From Streptomyces atratus (GTDB lineage Bacteria > Actinomycetota > Actinomycetes > Streptomycetales > Streptomycetaceae): a DNA stretch of 64,000 bases. This document shows, in pieces, positions 25,654-34,244 of this stretch. The notes under the pieces were generated by a model. That model saw only the letters and a program-made list of their open reading frames with translations, made no database searches and was not told the DNA's origin. The translations under genes and the position numbers were made by a program. The DNA is taken from assembly GCF_900119365.1 (NCBI RefSeq), contig NZ_FPJO01000003.1, positions 248,001 through 312,000 of the forward strand. The letters run 5' to 3'. How positions within the stretch are numbered: the stretch's first letter is position 1; each line of letters opens with the position of its first letter.

Positions 25654-26610
25654 ATGGATGTGATCGCTCCACCCGCCACCGGCGTCCGCCACCACTGGGC
25701 CGGCCTCCCCGCTCTTGTCCGGAGCGCCGTCGAGGACATCCTCGGCGCCCGTGTCGTCGAGGCGCGCAGCCAGAGCGGCGGGTTCTCGCCGGGCGTGGCC
25801 GCCCGCGTCCGGCTCGCGGACGGGCGGCGCGCCTTCGTCAAGGCGGTGAGCGCCGAGACGAACCCCAGCAGCCCGGACCTGCACCGGGCCGAGGCCCGGC
25901 ACACCGCGGCGCTCCCGCCCGGCACCCCCGCGCCCAGGCTGCTCGGTTCGTACGACGACGGCACCCTGGTCGCCCTCGTGCTCCAGGACATCGACGGCCG
26001 CCAGCCCCGCATCCCCTGGGAACCCGCCGAGCTGGACCGGGTCCTGGCGGCGGTCGGTGAGCTGGGCACCGCCCTGACCCCGGCGCCGTTCGACGCGCCC
26101 GCCGCAGCCGTCCGCAAGGCCAGGATGTTCACCGGCTGGCGGACCCTGCCGGCCGAGGGGGACACGAGCCGGCTCGACCCGTGGGCGGCCCGCAATCTCG
26201 GCCTGCTCGCGGAGCTGGAATCGGGCTGGGAGGAACCGGCCGCCGGGGACAGCCTCGCCCACAGCGACCTGCGGGCCGACAACATCCTGCTCACGGACGA
26301 GCGGGTGGTCTTCGTCGACTGGCCCCACGCGCTGAGGGCCGCCCCCTGGTTCGACCTGCTGACGATGCTGCCGTGCGTGGCGGCACAGGGCGGCCCCGAT
26401 CCGGAGACCGTCTTCACCACCCACCCGCTGGGCCGGGACGCCGATCCGGCAGGAGTCACGGCCGTACTCGCCGCGCTGACCGGCTACTTCGTAGCGAGTT
26501 CGCTGAAGCCGGCCCCGCCCGGCCTGCCGACGCTCCGGGCCTTCCAGCGTGCCCAGGGCGCTGCGGCGCTCCGCTGGCTGCGGGGGAGGCTCGGCCACAG
26601 GGCTCCTTGA
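25654..26610 (+). CDS. APH-like phosphotransferase family protein
   Basis: 318 residues with the aminoglycoside-phosphotransferase/choline-kinase fold. The N-lobe includes QSGGFSPGVAARVRLADGRR with AFVKAVS, the Brenner-like catalytic loop is HSDLRADNILL near residue 203 and the metal motif is VFVDWPHA. Catalytic His is followed by Ser-Asp where HGD is usual, which still keeps the aspartate. The substrate could be a drug, a sugar or an amine and cannot be chosen. ATG at 25654 has AAGGA upstream; longer in-frame starts run into lysR. Convergent with the GntR gene. Confidence 0.75.
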   Translation: MDVIAPPATGVRHHWAGLPALVRSAVEDILGARVVEARSQSGGFSPGVAARVRLADGRRAFVKAVSAETNPSSPDLHRAEARHTAALPPGTPAPRLLGSYDDGTLVALVLQDIDGRQPRIPWEPAELDRVLAAVGELGTALTPAPFDAPAAAVRKARMFTGWRTLPAEGDTSRLDPWAARNLGLLAELESGWEEPAAGDSLAHSDLRADNILLTDERVVFVDWPHALRAAPWFDLLTMLPCVAAQGGPDPETVFTTHPLGRDADPAGVTAVLAALTGYFVASSLKPAPPGLPTLRAFQRAQGAAALRWLRGRLGHRAP

Positions 26611-26679
26611 GGCCACCCCACGGACATAAGGTGCCAATGGTGACGGAGCAGACCTTTGCGTCTTCCGTGTGCTCCGGGC

Positions 26680-27456
26680 TCAGGTCAGGAAACCGCGCAG
26701 CAGCGCGGCCGTACCGGCGCAGTGCTCGCGCATCACCGCGCGCGCGGCCTCCCCGTCCCCGTCGAGGACCGCCTCGACGAGGCTGGTGTGCTGGTGCTGC
26801 GAATGCTCCAGGTTCCGTACGAGCAGCGGGATGCAGTCCAGCAGGTCGTTCAGGGTGGCCCGGACGGCCGCGTACTGCGTGGTGAGCGAGGCGGACCCGG
26901 AGAGTTCGGCCAGGGTCAGATGGAACAGGGTGTCGCGCCTGCGGTAGTCCTGGAGCGGTGCCTCGTGCGTCGCCGTCAGGGCGGCGCGCAGCCGGTCCGC
27001 GCCCTCGCCGTCGAGCCCCCGCGCGGCGCACAGCTCGGCCGCTCCGGCCTCCAGCACCTCGCGGAAGCGCAGCACGTCCTCGATGTCGACGGACGCCACC
27101 CTCCGGCGCAGCTCGTCCTCGCCGGGGCTGTCGGTGCGCAGCAGCACGAACGTGCCGCCGTACCGGCCGCGCCTGCTCTCCACCAACCCCTGGTCCTGCA
27201 GGACCTTCAGCACCTCGCGCAGGGTGACCCTGCTGATCCCCAGCAGCTCGGAGAGGTCGCGTTCGGCCGGCAGCCGCCCGCCGCCCGGCACCAGCCCCAG
27301 CCTGACCACCTGGAGGATCTGCTCCAGGGCCTCCTCGAAGCCGTTCCCCGCCCGGACCGGCCGCAGCACGGGCATCAGGCGGTCGATGAACTCGCTCTCC
27401 CCGGCCACGGCCCGTTCCCCTTCCCCGGTCACTGGTCGGCCAACAATGGTTGACAC
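26680..27456 (-). CDS. FadR-subfamily GntR transcriptional regulator
   Basis: 258 residues. Winged HTH near residues 35-105: FEEALEQILQVVRLGLVPGG, LPAERDLSELLGISRVTLRE, VLKVLQDQGLVESRRGRYGG. The FCD ligand-binding domain follows with metal-type histidines in RRDTLFHLTLAELSG and EHSQHQHTSLVEAVLDG. GTG at 27456 with AAGGTG upstream is the choice; a start at VAGESEF is possible. Regulator of an unknown carbon pathway; no catabolic operon adjoins it, so the target must be elsewhere. A TGTCAACCATTG sequence overlaps its start. Confidence 0.85.
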   Translation of the reverse strand: MSTIVGRPVTGEGERAVAGESEFIDRLMPVLRPVRAGNGFEEALEQILQVVRLGLVPGGGRLPAERDLSELLGISRVTLREVLKVLQDQGLVESRRGRYGGTFVLLRTDSPGEDELRRRVASVDIEDVLRFREVLEAGAAELCAARGLDGEGADRLRAALTATHEAPLQDYRRRDTLFHLTLAELSGSASLTTQYAAVRATLNDLLDCIPLLVRNLEHSQHQHTSLVEAVLDGDGEAARAVMREHCAGTAALLRGFLT

Positions 27457-27586
27457 TCACACCTTAAGTCCTGCGGCCGGCCCGGAACGGAGCATCCCCC
27501 GGCGGACCGGGCACCCCTCTGCGGACGATTCGGACAGACTGTCAATCGCCGGGTCCGGGCCGGTGACCGAACCCTAGAGTGGGGGA

Positions 27587-28522
27587 ATGAGCAACGTGAC
27601 ACCGCCCGGCTGGTACCCGGACGCCGAGGCACCGGGCACCGAGCGCTGGTGGGACGGCACGGCGTGGACCGCGCTCACCCGCCCGGCGGCCCCGGCACCC
27701 CAGGGCTTCGGCCCGCCCGAGCCGGTCGCCGCCGCATCCGGCACCGGCACCACCGCCGACGGGGGCGGCACCAGGATCGTCGCGCTCGCCGTGGCCGGCC
27801 TGATCGTCGTCGGCGCCGCCGTCACCGGAACCGTCCTGCTGGGCAGGGACGACAGCGGTACGCGGCCCGAGGCCGGCCCGAGCAGCTCCGCACCCCCGGC
27901 CACCCCCACCGCGACGGCCACCCCGTCGCCCGGCGACTCACCGGCCGAGGACGACCCGAAGGTCCTCGTCGACCAGCTCAACGGCATCACACTGCCGATC
28001 CCCGACGGCTGGGAGAAACCCGGCAGGACCGTTGAAAAGGTCCTCACCATGCGCACCGTCGACTCCTACGACTGCCCCGGCAGCTCCTCCGACTTCTGCT
28101 ACCACGCCACGGTCACCAGCCGCATCGCGAGCGCCACGGACATCACCTCCCCCGAGGAGCTCGCCAAGCAGGACATCGCCACCGCCGCCGACAGCGCCTA
28201 CGAGAAGAACATCGTCGGCGACCGGATCCACGGCGGCATCACGTCCCACAAGCAGCTCGACTCCGGGTCCGTGAGCGTCGCCGGGCGCACCGGCTACCAG
28301 GTGCGCTGGCGTGTCAACACGGCCGAGGGGCCCGGCGGTTACGTGCAGTCGCTCGTCTTCCCGTCCACGATCGGCAGTGAAGCGCTGATCATCGTGCGCT
28401 GCGCCTTCGACGCGGGCCCCGACGGACCGCCGCTCTCGCTCATGGACACCATCACCAAGGGGATCCGGCCGATCGGCGACAGCGCGACGAGCGGTGGCGC
28501 GGGCAGCTCGATCGCGCCCTGA
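27587..28522 (+). CDS. DUF2510 membrane-anchored extracellular protein
   Basis: 311 residues. The DUF2510 motif PGWYPDAEAPGTERWWDGTA is at residues 7-26, a transmembrane helix at about 62-85 (RIVALAVAGLIVVGAAVTGT), then a Ser/Thr/Pro-rich linker and an extracellular domain containing two cysteines in YDCPGSSSDFCYH, likely disulfide-bonded. The N-terminus should face the cytoplasm. A -10-like TAGAGT (27575-27580) ends 6 nt before the ATG, so a leaderless transcript is plausible. Divergent from the GntR gene. Function unknown. Confidence 0.78.
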   Translation: MSNVTPPGWYPDAEAPGTERWWDGTAWTALTRPAAPAPQGFGPPEPVAAASGTGTTADGGGTRIVALAVAGLIVVGAAVTGTVLLGRDDSGTRPEAGPSSSAPPATPTATATPSPGDSPAEDDPKVLVDQLNGITLPIPDGWEKPGRTVEKVLTMRTVDSYDCPGSSSDFCYHATVTSRIASATDITSPEELAKQDIATAADSAYEKNIVGDRIHGGITSHKQLDSGSVSVAGRTGYQVRWRVNTAEGPGGYVQSLVFPSTIGSEALIIVRCAFDAGPDGPPLSLMDTITKGIRPIGDSATSGGAGSSIAP

Positions 28523-28537
28523 CCCGGGCCGCCCCGC

Positions 28538-29740
28538 TCAGAGGAACGTACGGCCCTCGCCCCGGTACGTCGGCACGGTCGCCGTCACCCGGTCGCCCTC
28601 GATCAGCTGCAACTCGTCGAAGCGCTCGCACAGTTCACCGGCCTTCGCGTGCCGGAACCAGACCTTGTCGCCGATCAGCAGATCGTCGGCCGGGGCACCG
28701 AGCAGCGGGGTCTGCACCTCGCCCGGCCCCTCCTGCGGGTCGTAGCGCAGTCCCTCCGGCAGATACGGGACGGGCAGCCGGTCCGCGCCCGCGGGGCCGG
28801 ACGCCGGATAGCCGCCACCGAGGACCGTCACCACCCCCACACCCGGCCGGCGCACCACGGGATGGGCGAACAGTGCCGCCGGACGGGCCGTGAACGACGT
28901 GTAGTTGTCGAACAGCCTCGGTACGTAGAGCCCCGACCCGGCCGCGATCTCGGTCACCGCACGCTCGGCGGCCGTGTGCTGCACGCTGCCCGTGCCGCCG
29001 CCGTTCACGAACTCCAGGTCCGGCGCCACCGCCCGTACCGCGCGCACCACCTCGGCGCGTCGCACGGCCAGTTCCCGCCGGGCCGCGGATTGCATCAGCC
29101 GGACCGCCCGGGAGCGCAGCGGCCGGCCCGCGACCGCGTCCCCGACCCCGGCGACATGACCTTCGTACGCCATCAGGCCCACCAGCCGGAATCCCGGCCG
29201 CCGCGCCACCGAGCGTGCCAGCTCCGCGAGTTGGGCGGGGGAGCGCAGCGGGGAACGCAGGGCGCCGACCCGGACCCGGCCGCCGAGCAGCTGGAGCGAG
29301 GTGTCCAGCTCCAGGCAGACCCGGATCTCCTCGCGGCCACCCGCCCGCGCCGCGTCGATCAGCTCAAGCTGGGCGTGGTCGTCGACCATCACCGTCACCG
29401 CGGCGGCCAGCTTCGGATCGGCGGCCAGCTCGGCGAGGGCGGCCCGGTCGGCCGTCGGATAGGCGAGCAGTACGTCCTCGAACCCGGCCCGCGCCAGCCA
29501 CAGCGACTCCGCCAGCGTGAACGACATGATCCCGGCGAAGCCGGGCCGCGCGAGCACCCGTTCCAGCAGCGCCCGGCACCGCACCGACTTGCTCGCCACC
29601 CGTATCGGCTTCCCGGCCGCGCGGCGGACGAGATCGTCGGCATTGGCGTCGAACGCGTCGAGATCGACGATGGCGATCGGGGCGTCCAGATGGGCGGTGG
29701 CCCGGTTGTAACGGGTCCGGTCAGCGGCACGGGCAGTCAT
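28538..29740 (-). CDS. amino acid deaminase/aldolase, D-threonine aldolase-like fold type III PLP enzyme
   Basis: 400 residues. The N-terminal alanine-racemase-like barrel begins DAPIAIVDLDAFDANADDLV, with the PLP lysine expected in KPIRVASKSVRCRALL. FRLVGLMAYEGHVAGVGD and LEFVNGGGTGSVQHTAAE match phosphate-binding regions, and the C-terminal domain includes DDLLIGDKVWFRHAKAGELC, the D-threonine aldolase/D-serine dehydratase metal region with His and Cys. It probably cleaves or deaminates a D-hydroxy amino acid. ATG at 29740 chosen; upstream in-frame codons lack a ribosome site. Convergent with the DUF2510 gene across 15 bp. Confidence 0.8.
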   Translation of the reverse strand: MTARAADRTRYNRATAHLDAPIAIVDLDAFDANADDLVRRAAGKPIRVASKSVRCRALLERVLARPGFAGIMSFTLAESLWLARAGFEDVLLAYPTADRAALAELAADPKLAAAVTVMVDDHAQLELIDAARAGGREEIRVCLELDTSLQLLGGRVRVGALRSPLRSPAQLAELARSVARRPGFRLVGLMAYEGHVAGVGDAVAGRPLRSRAVRLMQSAARRELAVRRAEVVRAVRAVAPDLEFVNGGGTGSVQHTAAERAVTEIAAGSGLYVPRLFDNYTSFTARPAALFAHPVVRRPGVGVVTVLGGGYPASGPAGADRLPVPYLPEGLRYDPQEGPGEVQTPLLGAPADDLLIGDKVWFRHAKAGELCERFDELQLIEGDRVTATVPTYRGEGRTFL

Positions 29741-29782
29741 GGCCGCAGCTTGCCAGACGTCCGTACCGCTGGGTAGGGGGAT

Positions 29783-29796
29783 GATCTGTACAGATC
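29783..29796. promoter_or_regulatory. 14-bp perfect palindrome in a divergent promoter region
   Basis: GATCTGTACAGATC is fully symmetric and sits between the PLP enzyme gene and the proline-rich membrane protein gene. A -10-like TAGAGT on the plus strand lies at 29842-29847. A dimeric regulator could bind here; none is identified. Confidence 0.35.
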
Positions 29797-29922
29797 GTCC
29801 AGGGCGGGACGGCTGGCTCCCGCCGGGGGCCTCCCACCCCGTAGAGTGACGGGACGCGGCAACCAACGGGCCTGCCTGTGACGTCGATCCGCGCACGGTA
29901 CGGAATGGGACCAGGGGGGCGG

Positions 29923-31122
29923 ATGAGTACCGAGGCGCAGCGTGCTCCTGTCCCGCCCCGCCCCACGACCCCGCCAACACCGCCCCCAACGCAGGACTTG
30001 GCGGCGGCCTCCGCGGGCGCACCCGTTCCCGAACGCCCGGACACACCGCCGCCCGCGGCCCCCGCCCCGCCTGTGGAGACCACGGCCCGGCTCCGCCCCG
30101 TGCCCCCGGCCCCCGCGGCCGCCGCACCGGCCGTCAGCCCGCCTCCCACCACTCCGCCTCCCGCCCCGCCGCGCCCCGAGCAGCCACCCGCGGCGACCCG
30201 TCGGCGGCCCGTCGGCGCCGTGGACCTCACCCCGCGCCCGGGAGCCGCCCCGCCACCGGCCGGGCGGGCCCACGTCCCGTACCGGCAGCCGCAGCCGCAG
30301 CCGTACCGTGCACCCCACCCCGAAACACCCGCCGAGACCACCACCCGGCTGCGCCCGATCCGTACCCGGCACCCCGCCAGGACCGCGACCGCCGCGGTGT
30401 GTGTCGTGCTCGGGCTCGGACTGATCGGCGGCGCGGCCACCGGCGCCTGGCTCACCAGCGACTCCTCGGCCGACGCCGCCGCCCACAGCGCCTACACCGT
30501 GGGCCGCTCCGCCTGGCACAGCGTCCCCGTGGACACCCTCTTCCCCCGCACGCTGAAGGGCGACGGAGCGGGCCCCGGCGGCGCCGACCGGATCTGGACC
30601 CGGATCGCCGTCGCCCCGGACGGCGGCTGCCGGGCGGCCCTGGACCCGCTGCTGGCCAGGACGCTCGGCCCGGTCGGCTGCGAGCGCCTGCTCCGCGCCA
30701 CCTACACCGACGCCACCACCAGCAGCGTCACCACGGTCGGGGTGATCTTCACCGAGGGCGACGCCGCGGCGATGAAGGCGCTGAGCACCCGCTTCACCGG
30801 CCAGCACCTCGGCCGGCGCACCGACCTGATGCCCCGTACCCACCCCGTCAAGGGCACGGCCGCCGCCGGATTCGGTGACCGGCAGCGCGCCAGCTGGACG
30901 GTCCACGTACTGACCGAGGTGCCCGTCGTCGTGTTCGCCGTGTCCGGCTTCGCCGACGGGCGCACCGTCACCGACCCGCAGCCCGCCGACCGGGCCATGG
31001 CTGCGAACGCCACGACGGCCGCCGCCCAGGCCGGGCTCGGCCACGAGGCCAAGGGCATTGCCGACCGGATCGAGCGCGGCCTGCGCCGGACCGTCACCGA
31101 CCTCACGGAGAAGCCGGAATGA
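29923..31122 (+). CDS. proline-rich single-pass membrane protein, partner of the mycosin-like protease
   Basis: 399 residues. Residues 1-145 are extremely Pro-rich with repeated TTRLRPI/TARLRPV segments, then one transmembrane helix at about 153-173 (AAVCVVLGLGLIGGAATGAW) and an extracellular domain of about 220 residues. The latter has two cysteines (GGCRAALDP, GCERLL) that could form a disulfide. ATG at 29923 follows a GGGGGG purine run; GTG at 29878 is a longer alternative. The stop overlaps the protease start (ATGA), so the two are cotranslated. No known family recognised. Confidence 0.75.
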   Translation: MSTEAQRAPVPPRPTTPPTPPPTQDLAAASAGAPVPERPDTPPPAAPAPPVETTARLRPVPPAPAAAAPAVSPPPTTPPPAPPRPEQPPAATRRRPVGAVDLTPRPGAAPPPAGRAHVPYRQPQPQPYRAPHPETPAETTTRLRPIRTRHPARTATAAVCVVLGLGLIGGAATGAWLTSDSSADAAAHSAYTVGRSAWHSVPVDTLFPRTLKGDGAGPGGADRIWTRIAVAPDGGCRAALDPLLARTLGPVGCERLLRATYTDATTSSVTTVGVIFTEGDAAAMKALSTRFTGQHLGRRTDLMPRTHPVKGTAAAGFGDRQRASWTVHVLTEVPVVVFAVSGFADGRTVTDPQPADRAMAANATTAAAQAGLGHEAKGIADRIERGLRRTVTDLTEKPE

Positions 31123-32315
31123 GCCGCCGCAGCCGCCGCCACCGCGCCCTGGGCGCGGTCTGTGCCGCCACCGCGTTCGCGCTCCTGCCCGCGGCGCCGG
31201 CCAGGGCCGACGCCATCCGGGACCAGCAGTGGGGCCTCCAGGCGATCCACACCGCCAAGGCGTGGCAGACCACCAAGGGCCGCGGAATCACCGTCGCCGT
31301 CGTCGACACCGGGGTCGACGGCAGCCTCCCCGACCTGGCCGGCCAGGTGCTGCCCGGCAAGGACATGATCGGCTTCGGCGCCCGCCGCGGCGACCGCTCC
31401 TGGGCCCGGCACGGCACCGCCATGGCGGGCATCATCGCCGGTCACGGCCATGGAGCGGGGCGCGACGACGGAGTGCTCGGCATCGCGCCCGAAGCGAAGA
31501 TCCTCCCGGTGCGGGTCATCCTCGAAGCCTCCGACCCGGCCCGCGCCAAGGCCCGGGAGTCACGCGGCACGGCCCTCGCCGACGGCATCCGCTGGGCCGC
31601 CGACCACGGCGCCGACGTCATCAACCTCTCCCTCGGCGACGACAGCAAGTCCGCGCACCCCGAACCGGGCGAGGACGCCGCCATCCAGCACGCGCTGAAG
31701 AAGGGCGCCGTCGTCGTCGCCTCCGCCGGCAACGGCGGCGAGAAGGGCGACCACATCTCGTACCCCGCCGCCTACCCCGGTGTGATCGCGGTCGCCGCCG
31801 TCGACCGGTACGGCACCCACGCCGCGTTCTCCACCCGCCGCTGGTACGCCACCGTCAGCGCCCCCGGGGTCGACATCGTCGTCGCCGCGCCCGACCACCA
31901 GTACTACGTGGAGTGGGGCACCTCCGCCGCCTCCGCGTTCGTCTCGGGCGCGGTCGCGCTGGTCCGCGCCGCGCACCCGGAACTGACCCCCGCCCAGATC
32001 AAGAAGCTCCTCACGGACACCGCCCGCAGCGCCCCGGCGTCCGGCCGGGACGACGCCCGGGGGTACGGGATCGTCGACCCCGCGGCGGCGATCGAGGCCG
32101 GAGCCGCACTCCGCCCCGCCGGTCTGCGCGCCGAATCCGCCGAGACCGGCTACCGGAAGCGGTACTTCGGTACCGGCCCCACCCCCGAGCGCCAGGAGAG
32201 CAGCCCCGCGGGCTGGCTTGCCGCCGGCGCGGGCGGCCTCGGAGCGGTGCTGCTGGCCCTGGCCGTGGTGCTCTGGCGCGGCAGGGGCCGAGGTCCGGCC
32301 GCCGCACGGGGCTGA
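31119..32315 (+). CDS. S8 subtilisin-like serine protease, mycosin type (membrane anchored)
   Basis: 398 residues. Signal peptide 1-30 (cleavage after APARA), catalytic Asp63 in VVDTGVD, His98 in RHGTAMAG, Ser269 in WGTSAASAFVSG, oxyanion Asn near SAGNGG, and a C-terminal transmembrane helix at about 362-385. This is the layout of mycosins, the membrane proteases of type VII secretion. No EccB/C/D/E or WXG100 gene is present in the window. The coupled upstream gene encodes a membrane protein with an extracellular domain that may be partner or substrate. Confidence 0.88.
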   Translation: MSRRSRRHRALGAVCAATAFALLPAAPARADAIRDQQWGLQAIHTAKAWQTTKGRGITVAVVDTGVDGSLPDLAGQVLPGKDMIGFGARRGDRSWARHGTAMAGIIAGHGHGAGRDDGVLGIAPEAKILPVRVILEASDPARAKARESRGTALADGIRWAADHGADVINLSLGDDSKSAHPEPGEDAAIQHALKKGAVVVASAGNGGEKGDHISYPAAYPGVIAVAAVDRYGTHAAFSTRRWYATVSAPGVDIVVAAPDHQYYVEWGTSAASAFVSGAVALVRAAHPELTPAQIKKLLTDTARSAPASGRDDARGYGIVDPAAAIEAGAALRPAGLRAESAETGYRKRYFGTGPTPERQESSPAGWLAAGAGGLGAVLLALAVVLWRGRGRGPAAARG

Positions 32316-32328
32316 CCGCCGCACCCGC

Positions 32329-33043
32329 TCACCGCGCGGCGCCGAGCGCTCCCACCGCGGCCCTCGCCACCGCCTCGACCAGCGCGATCCCCGATTCCTT
32401 CGTCCGGTGCCCGTCCGAGAGCACCGCCAGCAGACAGGTGCGCGCGCCGGCCCGGACCCGCCCGATGCTGTTGATGTCCCAGAGCCCCGGTCGTCGTCCG
32501 TGGCATCCTGCCGTTCTTCAGGGCCCAGTCGCCGCCGGCCGCCGACACACCCCACCGCTGACCGGCCTCGACCCGCTCCATCAGCCCGCGCAGATACGCG
32601 CGGGAGTCCTCGCTGAGCTCCGAATCCGTGCCGAACACCGCCCGCAGCAAGGCCAGTTGGTCCGCCGCCGTGGTCCGGGTCAGCCCCCACGCGTGCGCTG
32701 CCGTCGTCCCGGTCAGGCCCAGACGCGCATGGGCCGCGTCGAGCGCCTCCGGGCCGCCGACGGCCCGCAGCAGTGCGGTGGCGGAGGCGTTGTCGCTCCG
32801 CTCGATCACGGCGGTGGCACGGTCGTGCTCGACGGCGGTGAGCGCGCGCTGCTCGTCCTGGGCGAGCAGCAGCAGCGCCGCGACCATGTCCACCTTGACG
32901 ATGCTGGCGGTGTCGAACGAGCCGCCCCCGCAGGCCGCCCGCGCCCCGCTCCCGGTGTCCAGCGCGGCGGCCGACACCCTCGCCCCACCCGCGTCGGTCA
33001 GCAGCGGCTCCACCGCCGCGGCCAGTGCCGCGTCGAGATCCAC
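32329..33043 (-). pseudogene. class A beta-lactamase-like serine hydrolase, frameshifted
   Basis: From ATG 33043 the frame shows SIVK (Ser47, Lys50), SDN (83-85) and WALKNG (173-178), the three active-site elements of class A beta-lactamase-like hydrolases. Around 32482-32490 the frame goes out: RTTTG is followed by non-homologous residues, while a one-base shift gives LWDINSIGRVRAG, LLAVLSDGHRTKESGIALVE and a natural stop at 32329-32331. A single-base change or sequencing error is enough to explain it. If real, the last about 65 residues are lost; the active-site motifs remain. Confidence 0.75.
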
Positions 33044-33155
33044 CGGCCGCTCCTCACTCCTCGTCGCAGGGACCGACGATACGGACCCGGCCGCGGGGAC
33101 CGGCCGATGCCGACCTGTCGGCGGGGCGGGAAAGCCCAGGCACTACGCTCGCCCT

Positions 33156-33932
33156 GTGGCGCAGAAGAACATTCCGGACCCCGGATACTCCGACGACGAC
33201 GGCACGGCCGACCCGGCACTGACCGAGGCGCTGGCCGCCTGGGCCGAGGACCGCAAGGCCGTCGGCCCGGTACTCGAAGCCCTCAAAGGCACCCGGCTCC
33301 TGGTCCCGGTCGTCGCGGTACTGGGGGAGGTGGAGGAGGACGATGAGGGGAGCCGCGGAGCGTCCGGCAAGGGTGATGGTGGGCGACGGGCGGGCGGGCT
33401 GCGTCGCGAGAAGACCAGCGACATGGCTGTCCCCACCCTCCGGGCGGGGGACCGCCGGGCCCTGCCCGCCTTCACCTCGACCGCCTCACTGGCCCTCTGG
33501 GACCCGCAGGCACGTCCCGTCGCCGTACCCCTGCACCAGGCGCTGCAGGCCGCCGCGCACGAGAAGGCGGACACGGTCGTCCTCGATCTCGCCGGCCCGG
33601 TCGCCTTCGAGCTGACCGGCCCCGCACTGCTCGCCCTCGCCGAGGGCCGCACCAGCGCCGACCCGCTGGACGACCCGGCCGTCACCTCGGCGGTGCGGAA
33701 CGCGGTCGCCGCCGAGCCCGCGGTGCTCCGCGCCCACCTCGGCCCCGGCCAAGCCGACGGCACCCTCGCCCTCGTCCTCGCCCCCGGCGCGGACCCCGCC
33801 GAAGCGGCCCGCCGGGTCGCGGAGCTGCTGGCGGTCGACGAGGTCCTGCGCGCCCGCCTGGTGCGCGGACTGGATCTGGCACTGCTGCCGGCCGACGCCG
33901 CCGCGCCGGGCGAGCCCCTGTTCACCCGCTGA
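33156..33932 (+). CDS. SseB-family protein
   Basis: 258 residues. ALTEALAAWAEDRKAVGPVL, GTRLLVPVVAVLGE, then TLRAGDRRALPAFTSTASLA and PVAVPLHQALQAAAHEKADT match the SseB N-terminal domain; a C-terminal SseB-like part follows (LARLVRGLDLALLP region). An acidic then Gly/Arg-rich insert lies near residues 52-85. The family is of unknown function. A -10-like TACGCT (33144-33149) ends 6 nt before the GTG and no ribosome site is present, so the mRNA is probably leaderless. A strong terminator follows. Confidence 0.82.
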   Translation: MAQKNIPDPGYSDDDGTADPALTEALAAWAEDRKAVGPVLEALKGTRLLVPVVAVLGEVEEDDEGSRGASGKGDGGRRAGGLRREKTSDMAVPTLRAGDRRALPAFTSTASLALWDPQARPVAVPLHQALQAAAHEKADTVVLDLAGPVAFELTGPALLALAEGRTSADPLDDPAVTSAVRNAVAAEPAVLRAHLGPGQADGTLALVLAPGADPAEAARRVAELLAVDEVLRARLVRGLDLALLPADAAAPGEPLFTR

Positions 33933-33980
33933 GCACGAGAAGAGCCCCCCGCCCGGAAGGGCGGGGGCTCTCGATGCTCG
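33931..33980 (+). terminator. terminator after the sseB-type gene
   Basis: AGAGCCCCCCGCCC, loop GGAA, GGGCGGGGGCTCT (33941-33971), with a flanking GAGCA-CGAGA / TCTCG-TGCTC extension. It is a strong GC hairpin starting at the stop codon. Confidence 0.75.
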
Positions 33981-34011
33981 CGGAGACAGAAGGGAACAGC
34001 GGGGCGGGGCT

Positions 34012-34244
34012 GAGCCTGTCGGGTGACCCCTGATCGGGCGGTCACGCCCTGGCACGCACTCCCCCAAGGCCTTAAGGGCCAGGGGGGACCCCCTCCCGCG
34101 TTGCCGAAATGTCCTGGTAGCTCTTTCCCCGAACTCTCAGCTTCGTTCGAGCAGGGGAGACCCCATCCGAGGACATCCCGGCGCCCTGGAATCGTACGCA
34201 CCAGACCGCGCCCGCTAGCCGATCGAAGGTCACCCGACAGGCTC
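34012..34244. mobile_element. MITE-like element with 17-bp perfect terminal inverted repeats
   Basis: GAGCCTGTCGGGTGACC (34012-34028) is the exact reverse complement of 34228-34244, and allowing a 2-base gap the match extends outward through CTGA. The 233-bp interior has no reading frame and contains a second GGTCAC copy and a hairpin (CCCCCAAGGCC, loop, GGGCCAGGGGG near 34061-34086). No transposase is present. The right end abuts the stop codon of the DUF1844 gene. No target duplication is obvious. This stretch accounts for the gap between sseB-type and DUF1844 genes. Confidence 0.6.

Noticed and set aside
23434..26637. 1067-residue minus-strand frame
   Set aside because: Only the part from 24585 down is the TDT transporter; upstream it is antisense to lysR and the APH-like gene.
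31119..32315. Type VII secretion locus suggested by the mycosin-like protease
   Set aside because: No EccB, EccC, EccD, EccE or WXG100 genes are found in the window.
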